Below, piece after piece: positions 8,168 to 16,469 of a stretch of DNA of 64,000 nt. The stretch lies in NCBI RefSeq assembly GCF_014203695.1, contig NZ_JACHJO010000004.1, forward strand, positions 417,298 through 481,297, in the 5' to 3' direction. The position numbers were made by a program, and so were the translations under genes. This stretch comes from Nocardiopsis algeriensis (GTDB lineage Bacteria; Actinomycetota; Actinomycetes; Streptosporangiales; Streptosporangiaceae). Numbering within the stretch: position 1 is the stretch's first letter; each line of letters starts with the position of its first letter. Below the pieces are notes generated by a model, which saw only the letters and a list, made by a program, of their open reading frames with translations, was not told where the DNA came from and did no database searches.

Positions 8168-9675
8168 CCGTGCTCCTCCCCTTCCGCCCCGCCGGGGGCG
8201 AGGCGGGCGTGCAGGCACGCCAGCCAGCCGTGTGCGGCGGCCGCCTCCGGCCCGTGCGGATCGAACAGTGCCGCGAGCAGGTCCACGGTGCGCGGCGGCC
8301 CGTCGGCCCCGGAATACACGGCCAGCACCGCCCGGACGGCCGTGAGGCGGCCGTTGCCGCTGCCCGTCGCGGCGCCCAGGGCGTCGAGGGGCACCGTGGC
8401 CAGTTCCCGCACCAGCAGCGCGAGCAGGCCGTACACCGCTTCCTCCGGCCCGTCGACGTCGAGGACGGCCTCGGCGCCGCCTCCGCAGAGCAGGTCACCG
8501 GTGAACACCCGGCCCTCCACGGCGTCGCCGAACAGCGGGTCCACGGTCAGCCGGGTGGCGGTCAGGCGTGTGCCGCCGGTGAGAACGGGGGCTGCCCTGA
8601 GCCGGATCCTCGAAGGCCGCGGCCGAGCGGTGCGGGGGTCGGTGTCGGCACCCCACCAGCGGTCGTGCCAGTCCCGCCACGAAGCGGGTTCCCCGCCCTC
8701 GGCGAGCTGCTCGGCGGTGTCGCGGGCCAGACGGGCGCCGATGCGTTTGAACAGGGAGAACAGCGCGGTGCCGCCGAGCCGTTCCCCCGAGAGGGCTCCA
8801 CCGGCCAGAAGCCCGGGCCGGGTACCGCCCGGAGGCGGGGACAGGGGGTCGGTGCGCTCGGCCGCCTCGAGGGTCAGGTGCAGCTCGGCGCGGTGGCGGC
8901 GGTCGGGCTGCCGGGAGCGGGCCAGGACATGGGCGGCAATGGCGGTGCGGCCGTGCCCGCGCAACTGCCGGACCAGTGCGTCGGCCAGGTCCGCGGGCGC
9001 GTCGGCGAGTTCCTCGCTGCCCTCCCGCCAGCGCTCCTCCCAGGTGCGCGCGTGGTAGGCGAACCAGTCGTGCTCGTCGGCGAGGTCGTGGCGGCGCACC
9101 CGCCACCGGGTGGCGCGCACCGTGCCGTGGCCGCGCCCGGTGCGGGCGCCGACGCGGATGCCGGGTCCCGCCCCGGTGAGGCCGCCGGCGGCCAGCAGCA
9201 GGAGGGTGAGCAGGCGGGCCTCGTCCGCGGGGGCAGGCACGTGCAGGCGCAGGTGGACGTCGAACTCGGTGCCCGCGGGCAGGATCTCCTCCCGCCACGT
9301 ACGGCCGGGGCGGACGGTGGCGGAAGCGGGATCGACGCGGGTGGCGGTGCGGACCTCCGCGGGGGCCTCACCCGGGATCCGGGCCAGGGCGTCGTCGAGG
9401 TGCAGGGCGCTGGCGGGACGTGCGCCGGTGTCGGACGCGGCCGCGCCGAAGAGCTCGCGGGCGCGGTCGGGGTCGGCGGTGCGGGCGGCCAGTTCGTGGC
9501 GCAGCAGACCGGCGAGGGTGCCGGCCCTCAGCCGCGGCAGCCCGCTGCCGGGGTCGCGGTCCAGCTGCAGGTCGGCGTCGCCGCCGGCGGTGTGGCGGGG
9601 GGCGGACCGGGCGGCACCGACGTGGGCGTCGGAGAGCAGGAGCAGCCGTCCGGTGATCTCCCAGAGCAGTCGCAC
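8164..9675 (-). CDS. Fused RAMP protein with two Cas7-like parts
   Basis: This 503-residue protein has a complete Csm3-like RAMP at residues 1-190: TGRLLLLSDAHVG, an Asp-rich loop GGDADLQLD, PRLRAGTLAGLLRHEL and the glycine-rich GAGPGIRVGARTGRGHG. A second RAMP-like region follows at about 355-480 (VLTGGTRLTATRL, GRVFTGDLLCGGG, then a second glycine-rich loop). The Asp in the first loop is placed like the residue that cuts target RNA in Csm3. Fused Cas7 domains are known in type III-D variants and, more fully, in type III-E. The start is GTG 9675, five bases past the csx10 stop; no closer ATG exists and the ribosome site (GAAAGGGGA) is rather distant. Confidence 0.75.
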   Translation of the reverse strand: MRLLWEITGRLLLLSDAHVGAARSAPRHTAGGDADLQLDRDPGSGLPRLRAGTLAGLLRHELAARTADPDRARELFGAAASDTGARPASALHLDDALARIPGEAPAEVRTATRVDPASATVRPGRTWREEILPAGTEFDVHLRLHVPAPADEARLLTLLLLAAGGLTGAGPGIRVGARTGRGHGTVRATRWRVRRHDLADEHDWFAYHARTWEERWREGSEELADAPADLADALVRQLRGHGRTAIAAHVLARSRQPDRRHRAELHLTLEAAERTDPLSPPPGGTRPGLLAGGALSGERLGGTALFSLFKRIGARLARDTAEQLAEGGEPASWRDWHDRWWGADTDPRTARPRPSRIRLRAAPVLTGGTRLTATRLTVDPLFGDAVEGRVFTGDLLCGGGAEAVLDVDGPEEAVYGLLALLVRELATVPLDALGAATGSGNGRLTAVRAVLAVYSGADGPPRTVDLLAALFDPHGPEAAAAHGWLACLHARLAPGGAEGEEHG

Positions 9676-9680
9676 GGTGT

Positions 9681-11426
9681 TCAGCGCCGTCCCCTTTCGC
9701 CCCCGGCGCGGTCGCGCAGCGCCTCGGCGGCCTCCGCCAGCCAGGAGGAGACCAGGAGCAGGCACAGGCGCGGAGCGGTACGCCGCTCCCAGTCGCGGGC
9801 CGGGTCCGAGAGCCCGCCGGGCAGAGCGCGCGGCGCCCGGCCGTCGGGCAGGGACAGGTCGACGGCGGCAACGGCGTCGCGGTAGTCGGGGCTGCGGACG
9901 GGGTCGGGGCGGTTGGCCTCCCACCAGGCCGCGGCGCCCTCCTCGGAGAGCCCCTCCAGCCACGTGCGCACGGACACGGGCGCCCGGCCGGGACGGACCA
10001 GGCGGGCCCGGGCGAGGGCGCGCACCGTGCGGGTTTCCGGGCCGCTCCGGTCTTCGGCCCCCTGATCGGAGCACAACAGCCCTGCCAGGGCGTCCAGGGC
10101 CTCGCCCGGGGTGTGGCGGGGGTCGGAGACGGCCTCGCGGAGGCGGCCCAGGAGGCCGGGGCCGAGCGGTGCGAGGCGGCGGGCCGAGCTCCGGGCCAGG
10201 GTCCGGGCGTGGTCGCGCACGGGTGGCGCGGCGGCGTTCCACAGCAGGGTGTCCCGGAGGTCGGCGAGCTGGGGGTCGGTGCCGGGGTCCGCGGGCGCCC
10301 CGGCGGCAGGGGTGCGCACTGCCAGGGGGGCTGCCAGAGGCGGCAGGGGGGCCGGTCCGGGCGGGGGCGGGTCCAGGAGGGTGAACTGGCCGTACCCGTC
10401 GACGGCCCGTTCCCCGAGAGGGTGGGCCTCCAGGTCGCGTACCTGTTCGGTGGTCAGCTCGCGGTCCAGGCGCAGGCGTACGACGGCGCCCGGCAGCGCG
10501 GTCCAGCGCTGGGCCATGGGCCCCCGGTAACCGCGGTGGTAGGCGCCCACCAGACCGGCCTCGACATGGGCGGCCCCCACCTCGGCGCGGACGCCGGGCA
10601 GGCGGCGGGACAGCAGGTCCAGGACCGCGGGGACGAGGTCTCCCGGGGCGGCCTGCCCGGCCCGGCCCACCAGCAGGGCCGGGGAGAGCAGGAGGAGGTC
10701 CACGGGCTCTCCCGCCCGCCAGCGGCGGCGGCCCGCGGGGGCGGCGCGGTCGGGTGAGAGCAGGGCCCCGGGGTCGGCGGGTCCGACGCGCACACCTCCG
10801 TGGGCGCGTGTGCCGCCCGAGCCCAGGGTGAGGGTGCCGTCGGCGTCGGCGAGCACCCCGGTGACCCGTTCCGCGAGGCGGTGCAGGGAGTCGGGGGCGG
10901 GGGCGCGCAGCTGCCAGCGCGCCTCGAAGACCTGTCCGGGGTCGAGGGTGGTGGTGAGGAACGGCAGCCCTCGGGGGTCCTCCTCCGAGCGGGAGCGGCC
11001 GAGGTACTGCTCAGCGGTGGTGCGCACGTCGGCACGCAGGGAGCGGTCCAGGGTGACCGGCTCGCGGACCGCACGGTAGGGCGCGGCGGGGTCGGCGGGG
11101 CCGAACACGTCGACGGCCTCGTCGGCATCCTTGCCCGGCGTGTACAGGTAGGCGGGCGGGGGATAGGCGGTCAGCGGGCGCGGGCCGTGCTCCAGGCGCG
11201 GGTAGGCGGGTGCGAAGCGGATCCGCTCGCCGCGCGCCACCCACTCCTGGAGCTCGTGCAGCAGTCCGGCGCGCCGGAGCGCGGCGGCGAGCATCCCGCG
11301 CTGGGCGCGACCGCTGATGCTGTGCTCGGTCTCGGTCCGCAGCGGGTCGAAGGAGGTGCGCACGGCCAGCGTGTCGGTGAGGACGTAGCGCAGCGGCAGA
11401 TAGCCGCTCACCTGTGCGGTGGCCAC
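9681..11426 (-). CDS. csx10: Csx10, Cas5-like RAMP of type III-D
   Basis: A 581-residue protein. The N-terminus (GYLPLRYVLTDTLAVRT, residues 7-23) and the middle (VDLLLLSPALLVG, about residues 240-252) match the two halves of Csx10, the Cas5-like protein that caps the crRNA 5' handle in subtype III-D. A glycine-rich loop (LGSGGTRAHGGVRVG) sits before the second half, and the C-terminal third is helical. The start is GTG 11426 because GGAGGGGG lies seven bases upstream; this gives a 19-base overlap with the previous gene. An in-frame GTG at 11411 would give the four-base overlap seen elsewhere in the operon but has no ribosome site. Confidence 0.85.
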   Translation of the reverse strand: MATAQVSGYLPLRYVLTDTLAVRTSFDPLRTETEHSISGRAQRGMLAAALRRAGLLHELQEWVARGERIRFAPAYPRLEHGPRPLTAYPPPAYLYTPGKDADEAVDVFGPADPAAPYRAVREPVTLDRSLRADVRTTAEQYLGRSRSEEDPRGLPFLTTTLDPGQVFEARWQLRAPAPDSLHRLAERVTGVLADADGTLTLGSGGTRAHGGVRVGPADPGALLSPDRAAPAGRRRWRAGEPVDLLLLSPALLVGRAGQAAPGDLVPAVLDLLSRRLPGVRAEVGAAHVEAGLVGAYHRGYRGPMAQRWTALPGAVVRLRLDRELTTEQVRDLEAHPLGERAVDGYGQFTLLDPPPPGPAPLPPLAAPLAVRTPAAGAPADPGTDPQLADLRDTLLWNAAAPPVRDHARTLARSSARRLAPLGPGLLGRLREAVSDPRHTPGEALDALAGLLCSDQGAEDRSGPETRTVRALARARLVRPGRAPVSVRTWLEGLSEEGAAAWWEANRPDPVRSPDYRDAVAAVDLSLPDGRAPRALPGGLSDPARDWERRTAPRLCLLLVSSWLAEAAEALRDRAGGERGRR

Positions 11427-12094
11427 GGGTGCACCCCCCTCCGGCAGCGGGGCGGGGCGGCCAGGCGCAGCGTGGTGGCGTGCGGGTCGTCGCCGGGGAC
11501 GGCGAGGCGGACGTCGACGCGGCCGCGGCCCCGGCTCGCCCTGAGGCCGATCTGGGTGGTGGCCAGACAGGCACGGGCCAGGATCCTCCAGTGCTCCCCG
11601 CCCGGCGGAACGGCCCATGTGAGCAGGGAGGTGAGGGTCAGGCCCGGCAGCAGGACACGGTTGGTGCGCAGTCGCCCCGGTTCGGGGGCGCCGCTCCGGC
11701 CCACCTCGGTTCCCGACTCCAGAGAGGTGTAGGCGTCGGTGACCGCGCGGCGCAGGATGATGCGCAGCGGCTCGGGCCTCCCCTCCAGAGCGCGGGCGAC
11801 CGCCGTGCGCACGGGGTCGCCCAGAACGGCGTGGCCCAGGCGCAGCATCCGGTCGCGTCCGTGCGACCGCCTGCGTCCGAACACCTCGTCGGCCGCCGCC
11901 GTGAGGTCCGGGGCGACGGCCGCCGAGCGGCGGGCGCCCGCCCGCAGGCGGGCCGCGATGCGGTGGCGGGGCAGATAGGGGAGGCCGTACTCGTCGGTGG
12001 CCACGTCCGTGTCGGCTCCCGTGCCGTCGGCACTGGCCCCGACGAACAGCGCGGGCGAGGCCAGCCGAACGACGATGCGGTCGGGGGCACTCAC
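11408..12094 (-). CDS. Csm3-like Cas7 RAMP of the type III-D complex
   Basis: A 228-residue single-domain RAMP with the order typical of Csm3. VVRLASPALFVGAS (residues 7-20) is followed by an Asp-containing loop (GADTDVATD), then LPYLPRHRIAARLRAG, where Csm3 has its P-G-S-S-L-K-G segment. A glycine/arginine stretch near the C-terminus may be the G-rich loop. The Asp loop is where Csm3 proteins cleave target RNA every six bases, so this is the best candidate for that activity. GTG 12094 overlaps the cas10 stop as GTGA, with AGGGGG upstream. Confidence 0.8.
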   Translation of the reverse strand: MSAPDRIVVRLASPALFVGASADGTGADTDVATDEYGLPYLPRHRIAARLRAGARRSAAVAPDLTAAADEVFGRRRSHGRDRMLRLGHAVLGDPVRTAVARALEGRPEPLRIILRRAVTDAYTSLESGTEVGRSGAPEPGRLRTNRVLLPGLTLTSLLTWAVPPGGEHWRILARACLATTQIGLRASRGRGRVDVRLAVPGDDPHATTLRLAAPPRCRRGVHPWPPHR

Positions 12095-13929
12095 ACGCGC
12101 GCACCCCCTGCCGGAGGGGCGCCGGCCCGGGTGTCCCCCTGCGGTTGGGGCAGGCGCGGGTCGAGCGCCGACGCCAGCCCGGGATCCAGGTACAGGTCCA
12201 TCACCCCGACGGCGTCGAGCAGGCCGCCGGGGGTCCAGCCGCGCGGCAGGTCGACGGGGGCACCGGTCACCCGGGCGCGGCGGGCCAGCTCGGGCTCGGG
12301 GTCCGCCCCCGCCTCCAGGAGGGGGGCCAGGGTGGAGACCAACCAGGCGCGGTTGCGGGTCGCGCCGCCCGCGAGGAGGCTGCCCGGGGCGGTCGCCGAC
12401 AGGTAGCGGCCGAGGAAGTCGGTGAGGCCGGCACCGGTCAGCGGCAGGCAGGTCCGGGGCGGGTCCCCGCCGCGGGCCGCCTCCAGGCGCCGCCGCACCC
12501 GTTCCACACCGTCGAAGCGGGTCGTCCAGGCCACGACGTGGTCGTCCGCCGCACCGGCCTCGAGAAGGCCGGTGCGGTGCTGCTTGGCGATCCGGCACAT
12601 CGCCTCGCACAGGTCGTGGCCCAGGGACAGCGGGGAGCCCACCGGCTGGACGGCGACGCCCACCCCGACCGTGGGCACGGATGTGGTGCGGCCGACCGCG
12701 CTCCGCCCGCCGCCGTGGACGGCGGCCAGGGCCCTGTGCAGGGCGACACGGGGGTCGCGGGGGTCACCGATGTCCTCGGGGTCGGCGTCCAGCCAGTCGA
12801 GGGCGTGGCGGACCAGGCTGAGGGCCAGGCGGGCGTCGCACAGGACGGTGAGGTCGTCCCCGGCCACGACGACGGGCCGCAGGGGCAGCTGCACCGGCCC
12901 GGGGGGATCGTGGTACAGGCTGACCGGGGCGGCCGCCCCCGTGCCCGGGATGACGGGCCGCCCCTCGGGCCCGACGTGCACCGCGGCGGCCACCGCGCGT
13001 ACCAGCACGCGGGCCAGCCCTTCGGTGAGTCCTGCGATGCGGGTGGAGAGCCGGCGCTGGGCGAGAGCCCCCGAACCCGGGACCGCGGGGTCGCCCGCTC
13101 GTTCCCGGTAGTCGCCCAGGATCGCGCCCAGGCCGTTGACGTCCATGTGCACGACGGCGATACGGCTGAGGTCCCCGTGGTCGCGGCCGAGCCGGTCCAG
13201 TTCCATCGGCAGTTCCAGCGGGAGCGGGCCTGAGGCGGTGGCGGCCCCGGCCAGCCAGGTGGCGCTGTGGGCCCGGTGCCAGCGGCGCCCGATCCCGCGC
13301 GCCCTGGCCACGTCGGCGGACACGCGCTCGTGCACCCCTGCCCGGCCGTCCTGGACGCGGCTGGGGTCGACCACCTCGGCGGGGCCGCCGCCGACCGAGC
13401 ACACGGCGGTGATCCCGTACCCGTGCGCCGGCGTGTGGAGCACCGACATTCCCCTGCGTGCCTCGCGCAGGCGCGCGGGCAGCTCCGCGAGCGCCTCGTC
13501 CACCCCGGCGGGCCCGTCGCCGCCGGGACCGTAGGGGACGTGGGCCACGACGGGGGTGAGGTCGCCCGCGCGCTCGCGCAGGCGGCGGGTGCAGCGGGCG
13601 GTGAACTCCACGGCCGCGTCGCGGTCGGGCAGGACCGCCGTGAGTGCCCCGCCCGCGTCGCGCAGCACGACGCAGCCGGTCGGCACCAGGTCGGCGATGC
13701 CGTGCTCGGTGTCGGAGGTGTCGGTCAGCTCGGCCACCAGGGCGGCCCTGCCGACCGCGTCCAGGATGCGGCGGCCGCTGAAGACATAGGCCTGGATCCC
13801 ACGGAGGTCGACACCGACCACCACACCGCCGGACGGGAGTCCTCCGGCGGCGGCGCCTCCGGAGGACCGTTGCTGCTCGGGGACAGAAGTCACCGTGTCG
13901 AGCTCCTCGTCGCGGGTCTGCGGGGTCAT
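12091..13929 (-). CDS. cas10: Cas10, type III-D, lacking the HD nuclease domain
   Basis: This 612-residue large subunit opens directly with the first Palm segment (GVDLRGIQAYVFSGR, near residue 40), so there is no N-terminal HD nuclease, as is usual in subtype III-D. The first Palm has MDVNGLG at 262-268. The second carries the cyclase motif as AGDD at 356-359 instead of GGDD; both metal-binding aspartates remain, so synthesis of cyclic oligoadenylate is plausible. The ATG at 13929 has GGAGG only at a long distance; a GTG 12 codons in has a better-placed GAGGAG. It leads the operon. A GTCCGAGAGA box lies 31 bases upstream and faces an identical box serving the divergent small gene. Confidence 0.9.
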   Translation of the reverse strand: MTPQTRDEELDTVTSVPEQQRSSGGAAAGGLPSGGVVVGVDLRGIQAYVFSGRRILDAVGRAALVAELTDTSDTEHGIADLVPTGCVVLRDAGGALTAVLPDRDAAVEFTARCTRRLRERAGDLTPVVAHVPYGPGGDGPAGVDEALAELPARLREARRGMSVLHTPAHGYGITAVCSVGGGPAEVVDPSRVQDGRAGVHERVSADVARARGIGRRWHRAHSATWLAGAATASGPLPLELPMELDRLGRDHGDLSRIAVVHMDVNGLGAILGDYRERAGDPAVPGSGALAQRRLSTRIAGLTEGLARVLVRAVAAAVHVGPEGRPVIPGTGAAAPVSLYHDPPGPVQLPLRPVVVAGDDLTVLCDARLALSLVRHALDWLDADPEDIGDPRDPRVALHRALAAVHGGGRSAVGRTTSVPTVGVGVAVQPVGSPLSLGHDLCEAMCRIAKQHRTGLLEAGAADDHVVAWTTRFDGVERVRRRLEAARGGDPPRTCLPLTGAGLTDFLGRYLSATAPGSLLAGGATRNRAWLVSTLAPLLEAGADPEPELARRARVTGAPVDLPRGWTPGGLLDAVGVMDLYLDPGLASALDPRLPQPQGDTRAGAPPAGGARV

Positions 13930-13959
13930 GGCATGTGCCCGTGCGGGCCTCCGGTGGTC

Positions 13960-13969
13960 TCTCTCGGAC
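13960..13969 (-). promoter_or_regulatory. GTCCGAGAGA box, copy 2 (upstream of cas10)
   Basis: Minus strand reads GTCCGAGAGAG 31 bases before the cas10 ATG. With copy 3 it forms an inverted pair (11 matching bases, about 90 bases apart) in the divergent cas10/small-gene promoter region. Confidence 0.5.
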
Positions 13970-14060
13970 GGGCACCGGCCCCAGAACACCCTTACCAGTC
14001 GGACGCCCGCGGGTCACGCCCGCCCGGCCTCGGACGGGTGCTCCGGGAGGGCGCGGGGCT

Positions 14061-14070
14061 GTCCGAGAGA
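14061..14070 (+). promoter_or_regulatory. GTCCGAGAGA box, copy 3 (upstream of the 52-codon gene)
   Basis: Plus strand reads GTCCGAGAGAG 38 bases before the ATG at 14108, the same orientation and nearly the same spacing to the start as at cas10. It could be a binding site for a shared regulator. Confidence 0.5.
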
Positions 14071-14107
14071 GCACAGTGCACGGACCGCCCAAGGTACGGA
14101 GGTTCCC

Positions 14108-14266
14108 ATGGTGTCCCCGCTCACGGAAGACAAGACCGGGCCCGGCGAGGCGGACCGCTCCGGCGCGACCGCGCCGGAGCTGCCGCAGCCGACCGCCCAG
14201 GATCTCGTCCCGCACCTGCGCGGCCTGGCCCGTTCCCTGCGCGAACGGGGCGGCCGCCGCACCTGA
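14108..14266 (+). CDS. Small 52-residue protein between cas6 and cas10, function unknown
   Basis: ATG at 14108 is preceded at a good distance by GGAGG, and the frame ends in TGA just before a strong hairpin. The peptide has an acidic, Gly/Pro-rich first half and a basic amphipathic C-terminus (DLVPHLRGLARSLRERGG, about residues 31-48). There is no cysteine, signal or membrane segment. It is transcribed opposite to all surrounding cas genes and shares the GTCCGAGAGA box with cas10, so it could be a regulator or an unrelated small gene. Function unknown. Confidence 0.6.
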   Translation: MVSPLTEDKTGPGEADRSGATAPELPQPTAQDLVPHLRGLARSLRERGGRRT

Positions 14267-14283
14267 GTCCCGTCCCGCGGCCC

Positions 14284-14334
14284 CGCGTCGGCCGGCTCCC
14301 GCCCCGTGGACGGGGGCGGGAGCCGGCCGACGCG
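14284..14334. terminator. Strong bidirectional hairpin between the small gene and cas6
   Basis: A perfect stem of about 21 GC pairs (left arm begins CGCGTCGGCCGG) around a short GTGGAC-centred loop, placed between two convergent 3' ends (14266 and 14339). No U-tract, as is common for actinobacterial terminators. Confidence 0.85.
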
Positions 14335-14338
14335 GTCC

Positions 14339-15244
14339 TCAGTCGAAGAGCAGCCCGCCGCATTCCTCCTCGGTCACGGTGTGGGGCCGCGGCCGGACGG
14401 GGCGCGCCCGGTGCGCGGCTTTCCGGCGGCCGGGCTCTTCCGGGGTGACCGTGTCCACCCGCACCGCCCCGAAACCCTGCGCGGTGTACCTGCCGATCCC
14501 GGTCAGCTCCACCAGTTCCAGCAGCGCGGCGAAGGCCGCGGCGTGGCGGCCGTCCCCGGTTGCCAGTTCCAGCCGGAAGGCGCCCTGCCAGCCCGGCACG
14601 GTCAGGCTGCCCGCCCTGCGGTACTCGGCGGTGCGCGGCTCCTCCCCCGCCAGCGGCGAGCGGCGCACCCGCTCCAGCGCGTCGGCGGCCAGGTCGAGCC
14701 AGGGCTCCGCCAGGCGCGGCGGGGCGAAGCGCGCCACCGCCCCCACCGCGCCGCTGCCGCCGACGACCGTCCCGCCCGAGCGGTGCACGGAACCGAAGAG
14801 GCGGCGCGGTCCTGGCAGCACGTGGGGAATGTGCTCCCCCGCGGCACCGCGCGCGGTGGTGACCACCGGTGTGCGGGTGTGCAGGCGCGCCGAGCGGGCG
14901 GGGCGGCGCCGGCCCGCGGTGCCGAGGAGATCGGCGTAGCCGCGGTCGAAGGTGCGTGTCACCGACAGCGGTTCCAGCAGGTGGTCGCCGATGCGCTGCA
15001 CGCGGCCGACCGCTTCCTCGGGGTCCAGCGGCGGCGCGTCCCCTCCCAGCCAGGACAGGGTCCAGTGGTGGATCCGGTCGCCCAGCGGCTCGGGCCACCC
15101 GTTCATCGCCCAGGGCTTGGCCAGGGCGTGCTCCCCGGCCGGCTGGGGCCACCACCGGTTGAGCAGCCCGTGGCAGTCCTGCGGGCGGATCGGCCGGGCC
15201 GCGTCCGCCAGGTCGCGCAGGATCACGGTCCAGCGTCCGGGCAC
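14339..15244 (-). CDS. cas6: Cas6 endoribonuclease, CRISPR RNA processing
   Basis: A 301-residue RAMP-fold protein. The diagnostic feature is the C-terminal glycine-rich motif TGIGRYTAQGFGAVRV (residues 248-263), which contacts the repeat hairpin in Cas6. A histidine at residue 25 (QDCHG) is a candidate general base. About 38 basic residues trail the motif. GTG 15244 is chosen because GGGGAG lies seven bases upstream; an ATG 24 codons earlier has none. It cuts the array transcript into units for the type III complex. Since no array is in the window, it must act on one elsewhere. It is monocistronic here, isolated from cas10 by the small plus-strand gene. Confidence 0.85.
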   Translation of the reverse strand: MPGRWTVILRDLADAARPIRPQDCHGLLNRWWPQPAGEHALAKPWAMNGWPEPLGDRIHHWTLSWLGGDAPPLDPEEAVGRVQRIGDHLLEPLSVTRTFDRGYADLLGTAGRRRPARSARLHTRTPVVTTARGAAGEHIPHVLPGPRRLFGSVHRSGGTVVGGSGAVGAVARFAPPRLAEPWLDLAADALERVRRSPLAGEEPRTAEYRRAGSLTVPGWQGAFRLELATGDGRHAAAFAALLELVELTGIGRYTAQGFGAVRVDTVTPEEPGRRKAAHRARPVRPRPHTVTEEECGGLLFD

Positions 15245-15417
15245 GGCCGACTCCCCTTCCACACGGCGGCGCCGGCCGCACCGGGGTGCGCCGGCAGGCT
15301 TCTCGCGGACAGCCACGGGAGCATACCCGGACGCGGTGCGCCGCGTCCGGACGGAGCTCCGGCCGGGGCAGCCCGTACGCTGGTCCTCACGTCCCGAAAC
15401 CCGACCCCGGAGACACC

Positions 15418-16434
15418 GTGCCCCGTCTGAGCCACACCTTCGACCTCACCCCCGTGGACCGGGAGGTGGTCGACCGGACCGTCGCCGCCCTGCACGAGGT
15501 CGCCCGCAACTGCCGGTTCGACGGCCGCGGCTGGCTGCTCACCCCCGACGAGGAGTCGGTGGAGCGCCTGCTCCGGCGCGCCGACGAGCTGGGTCTGGTC
15601 GACGGGGAGGAGGCCGAGCAGCTGCGTCAGGACCGGAAGCGGGCCGCGGAGCGGCTGCGGGAGGGGGACGTGGCCCCCGGGCAGGAGGACGAGCTGGCGG
15701 TGCAGGCGGCCAAGATTTCCCTCCAGCTCCAGCGAGGGCGCCACCTGGAGCCGCGGAGCCGCTACCTGGTGGCCGAGCTCTCCCCCGAGGGGGTTCCGGT
15801 GGACCCCGCCGACGACGCGGACAAGGGCTGGAGCGGGACGGGGGTGACGGTCACCGCCTGGGACGAGCGGGGCGTGTCGTCGGTCGACTACGTCATGCCC
15901 GACACCGCGGGGTCGGCCGAGCCTCCGGTGACGTGGGGCGCGGTGGTCCACAACGGCGCCGAGGGGACGCTCACGTGGACCGTGAGGGTGCGCCTGCCCG
16001 GCCGCGGTGCCTGGCTGCGCTCGGCCTCGGCCGAGGCGCACGCCGACCTGGACACCTGGTACGCCGCCCTGTCGGGGGGCGGGGGCGCCGACCGCCCGGT
16101 ACGGCTGAGCGCCGACCACGCCCTGGCCCGCGTCGAGGGGTGGCTGGTCCCGGTGCGCACAGCCGAGGGCCGCTGGTCGGTGGAGGCGGTGCTGGACGTG
16201 CGCGGCCGCGGTGTGTTCCGTCCGTTCGTCGCCGCCGCGATGTGGGCGGTCAGGTCCTCCTTCCGCCGGGAGGAGGCACGCAACGCGCGGCTGGGCACCG
16301 GCGAGCCGACGGTCCGGGAACAGCTTGACCGGGCGGCGGGGGCGTGGGAGCGGATCGCCCGCAGCGCGCCGCAGGTTCCCGAGCTGCTGCACGAGCTGGC
16401 CGCCGCCATGGCCGGGGCCGCGCCCGGTGTCTGA
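15418..16434 (+). CDS. Conserved hypothetical protein, unrecognised
   Basis: A 338-residue soluble protein starting at GTG 15418 with GGAGA five bases upstream. I do not recognise a family. The N-terminal third is helical and charged (residues 1-100), the middle is beta-rich (STGVTVTAW-like strands, then WTVRVRLPG), and the last 100 residues are helical with RVEGWLVPVR before them. There is no signal peptide, membrane span or obvious catalytic motif. It is transcribed away from cas6, with 173 bases between, and converges on the symporter gene with a 35-base gap. Probably the first gene outside the CRISPR island. Confidence 0.7.
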   Translation: MPRLSHTFDLTPVDREVVDRTVAALHEVARNCRFDGRGWLLTPDEESVERLLRRADELGLVDGEEAEQLRQDRKRAAERLREGDVAPGQEDELAVQAAKISLQLQRGRHLEPRSRYLVAELSPEGVPVDPADDADKGWSGTGVTVTAWDERGVSSVDYVMPDTAGSAEPPVTWGAVVHNGAEGTLTWTVRVRLPGRGAWLRSASAEAHADLDTWYAALSGGGGADRPVRLSADHALARVEGWLVPVRTAEGRWSVEAVLDVRGRGVFRPFVAAAMWAVRSSFRREEARNARLGTGEPTVREQLDRAAGAWERIARSAPQVPELLHELAAAMAGAAPGV

Positions 16435-16469
16435 GGCCGTCGGGCGTGCCGGCATCCTCCTCCCCGGTG

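Noticed and set aside
11408..12610. 400-codon minus frame extending through cas10
   Set aside because: Only the part from 12094 is RAMP-like; the rest is an out-of-frame shadow of cas10.
13267..14448. Plus-strand open frame over the cas10/small-gene promoter region
   Set aside because: Low-complexity Arg/Gly-rich shadow; the 52-codon gene in another frame has a ribosome site and motif structure.
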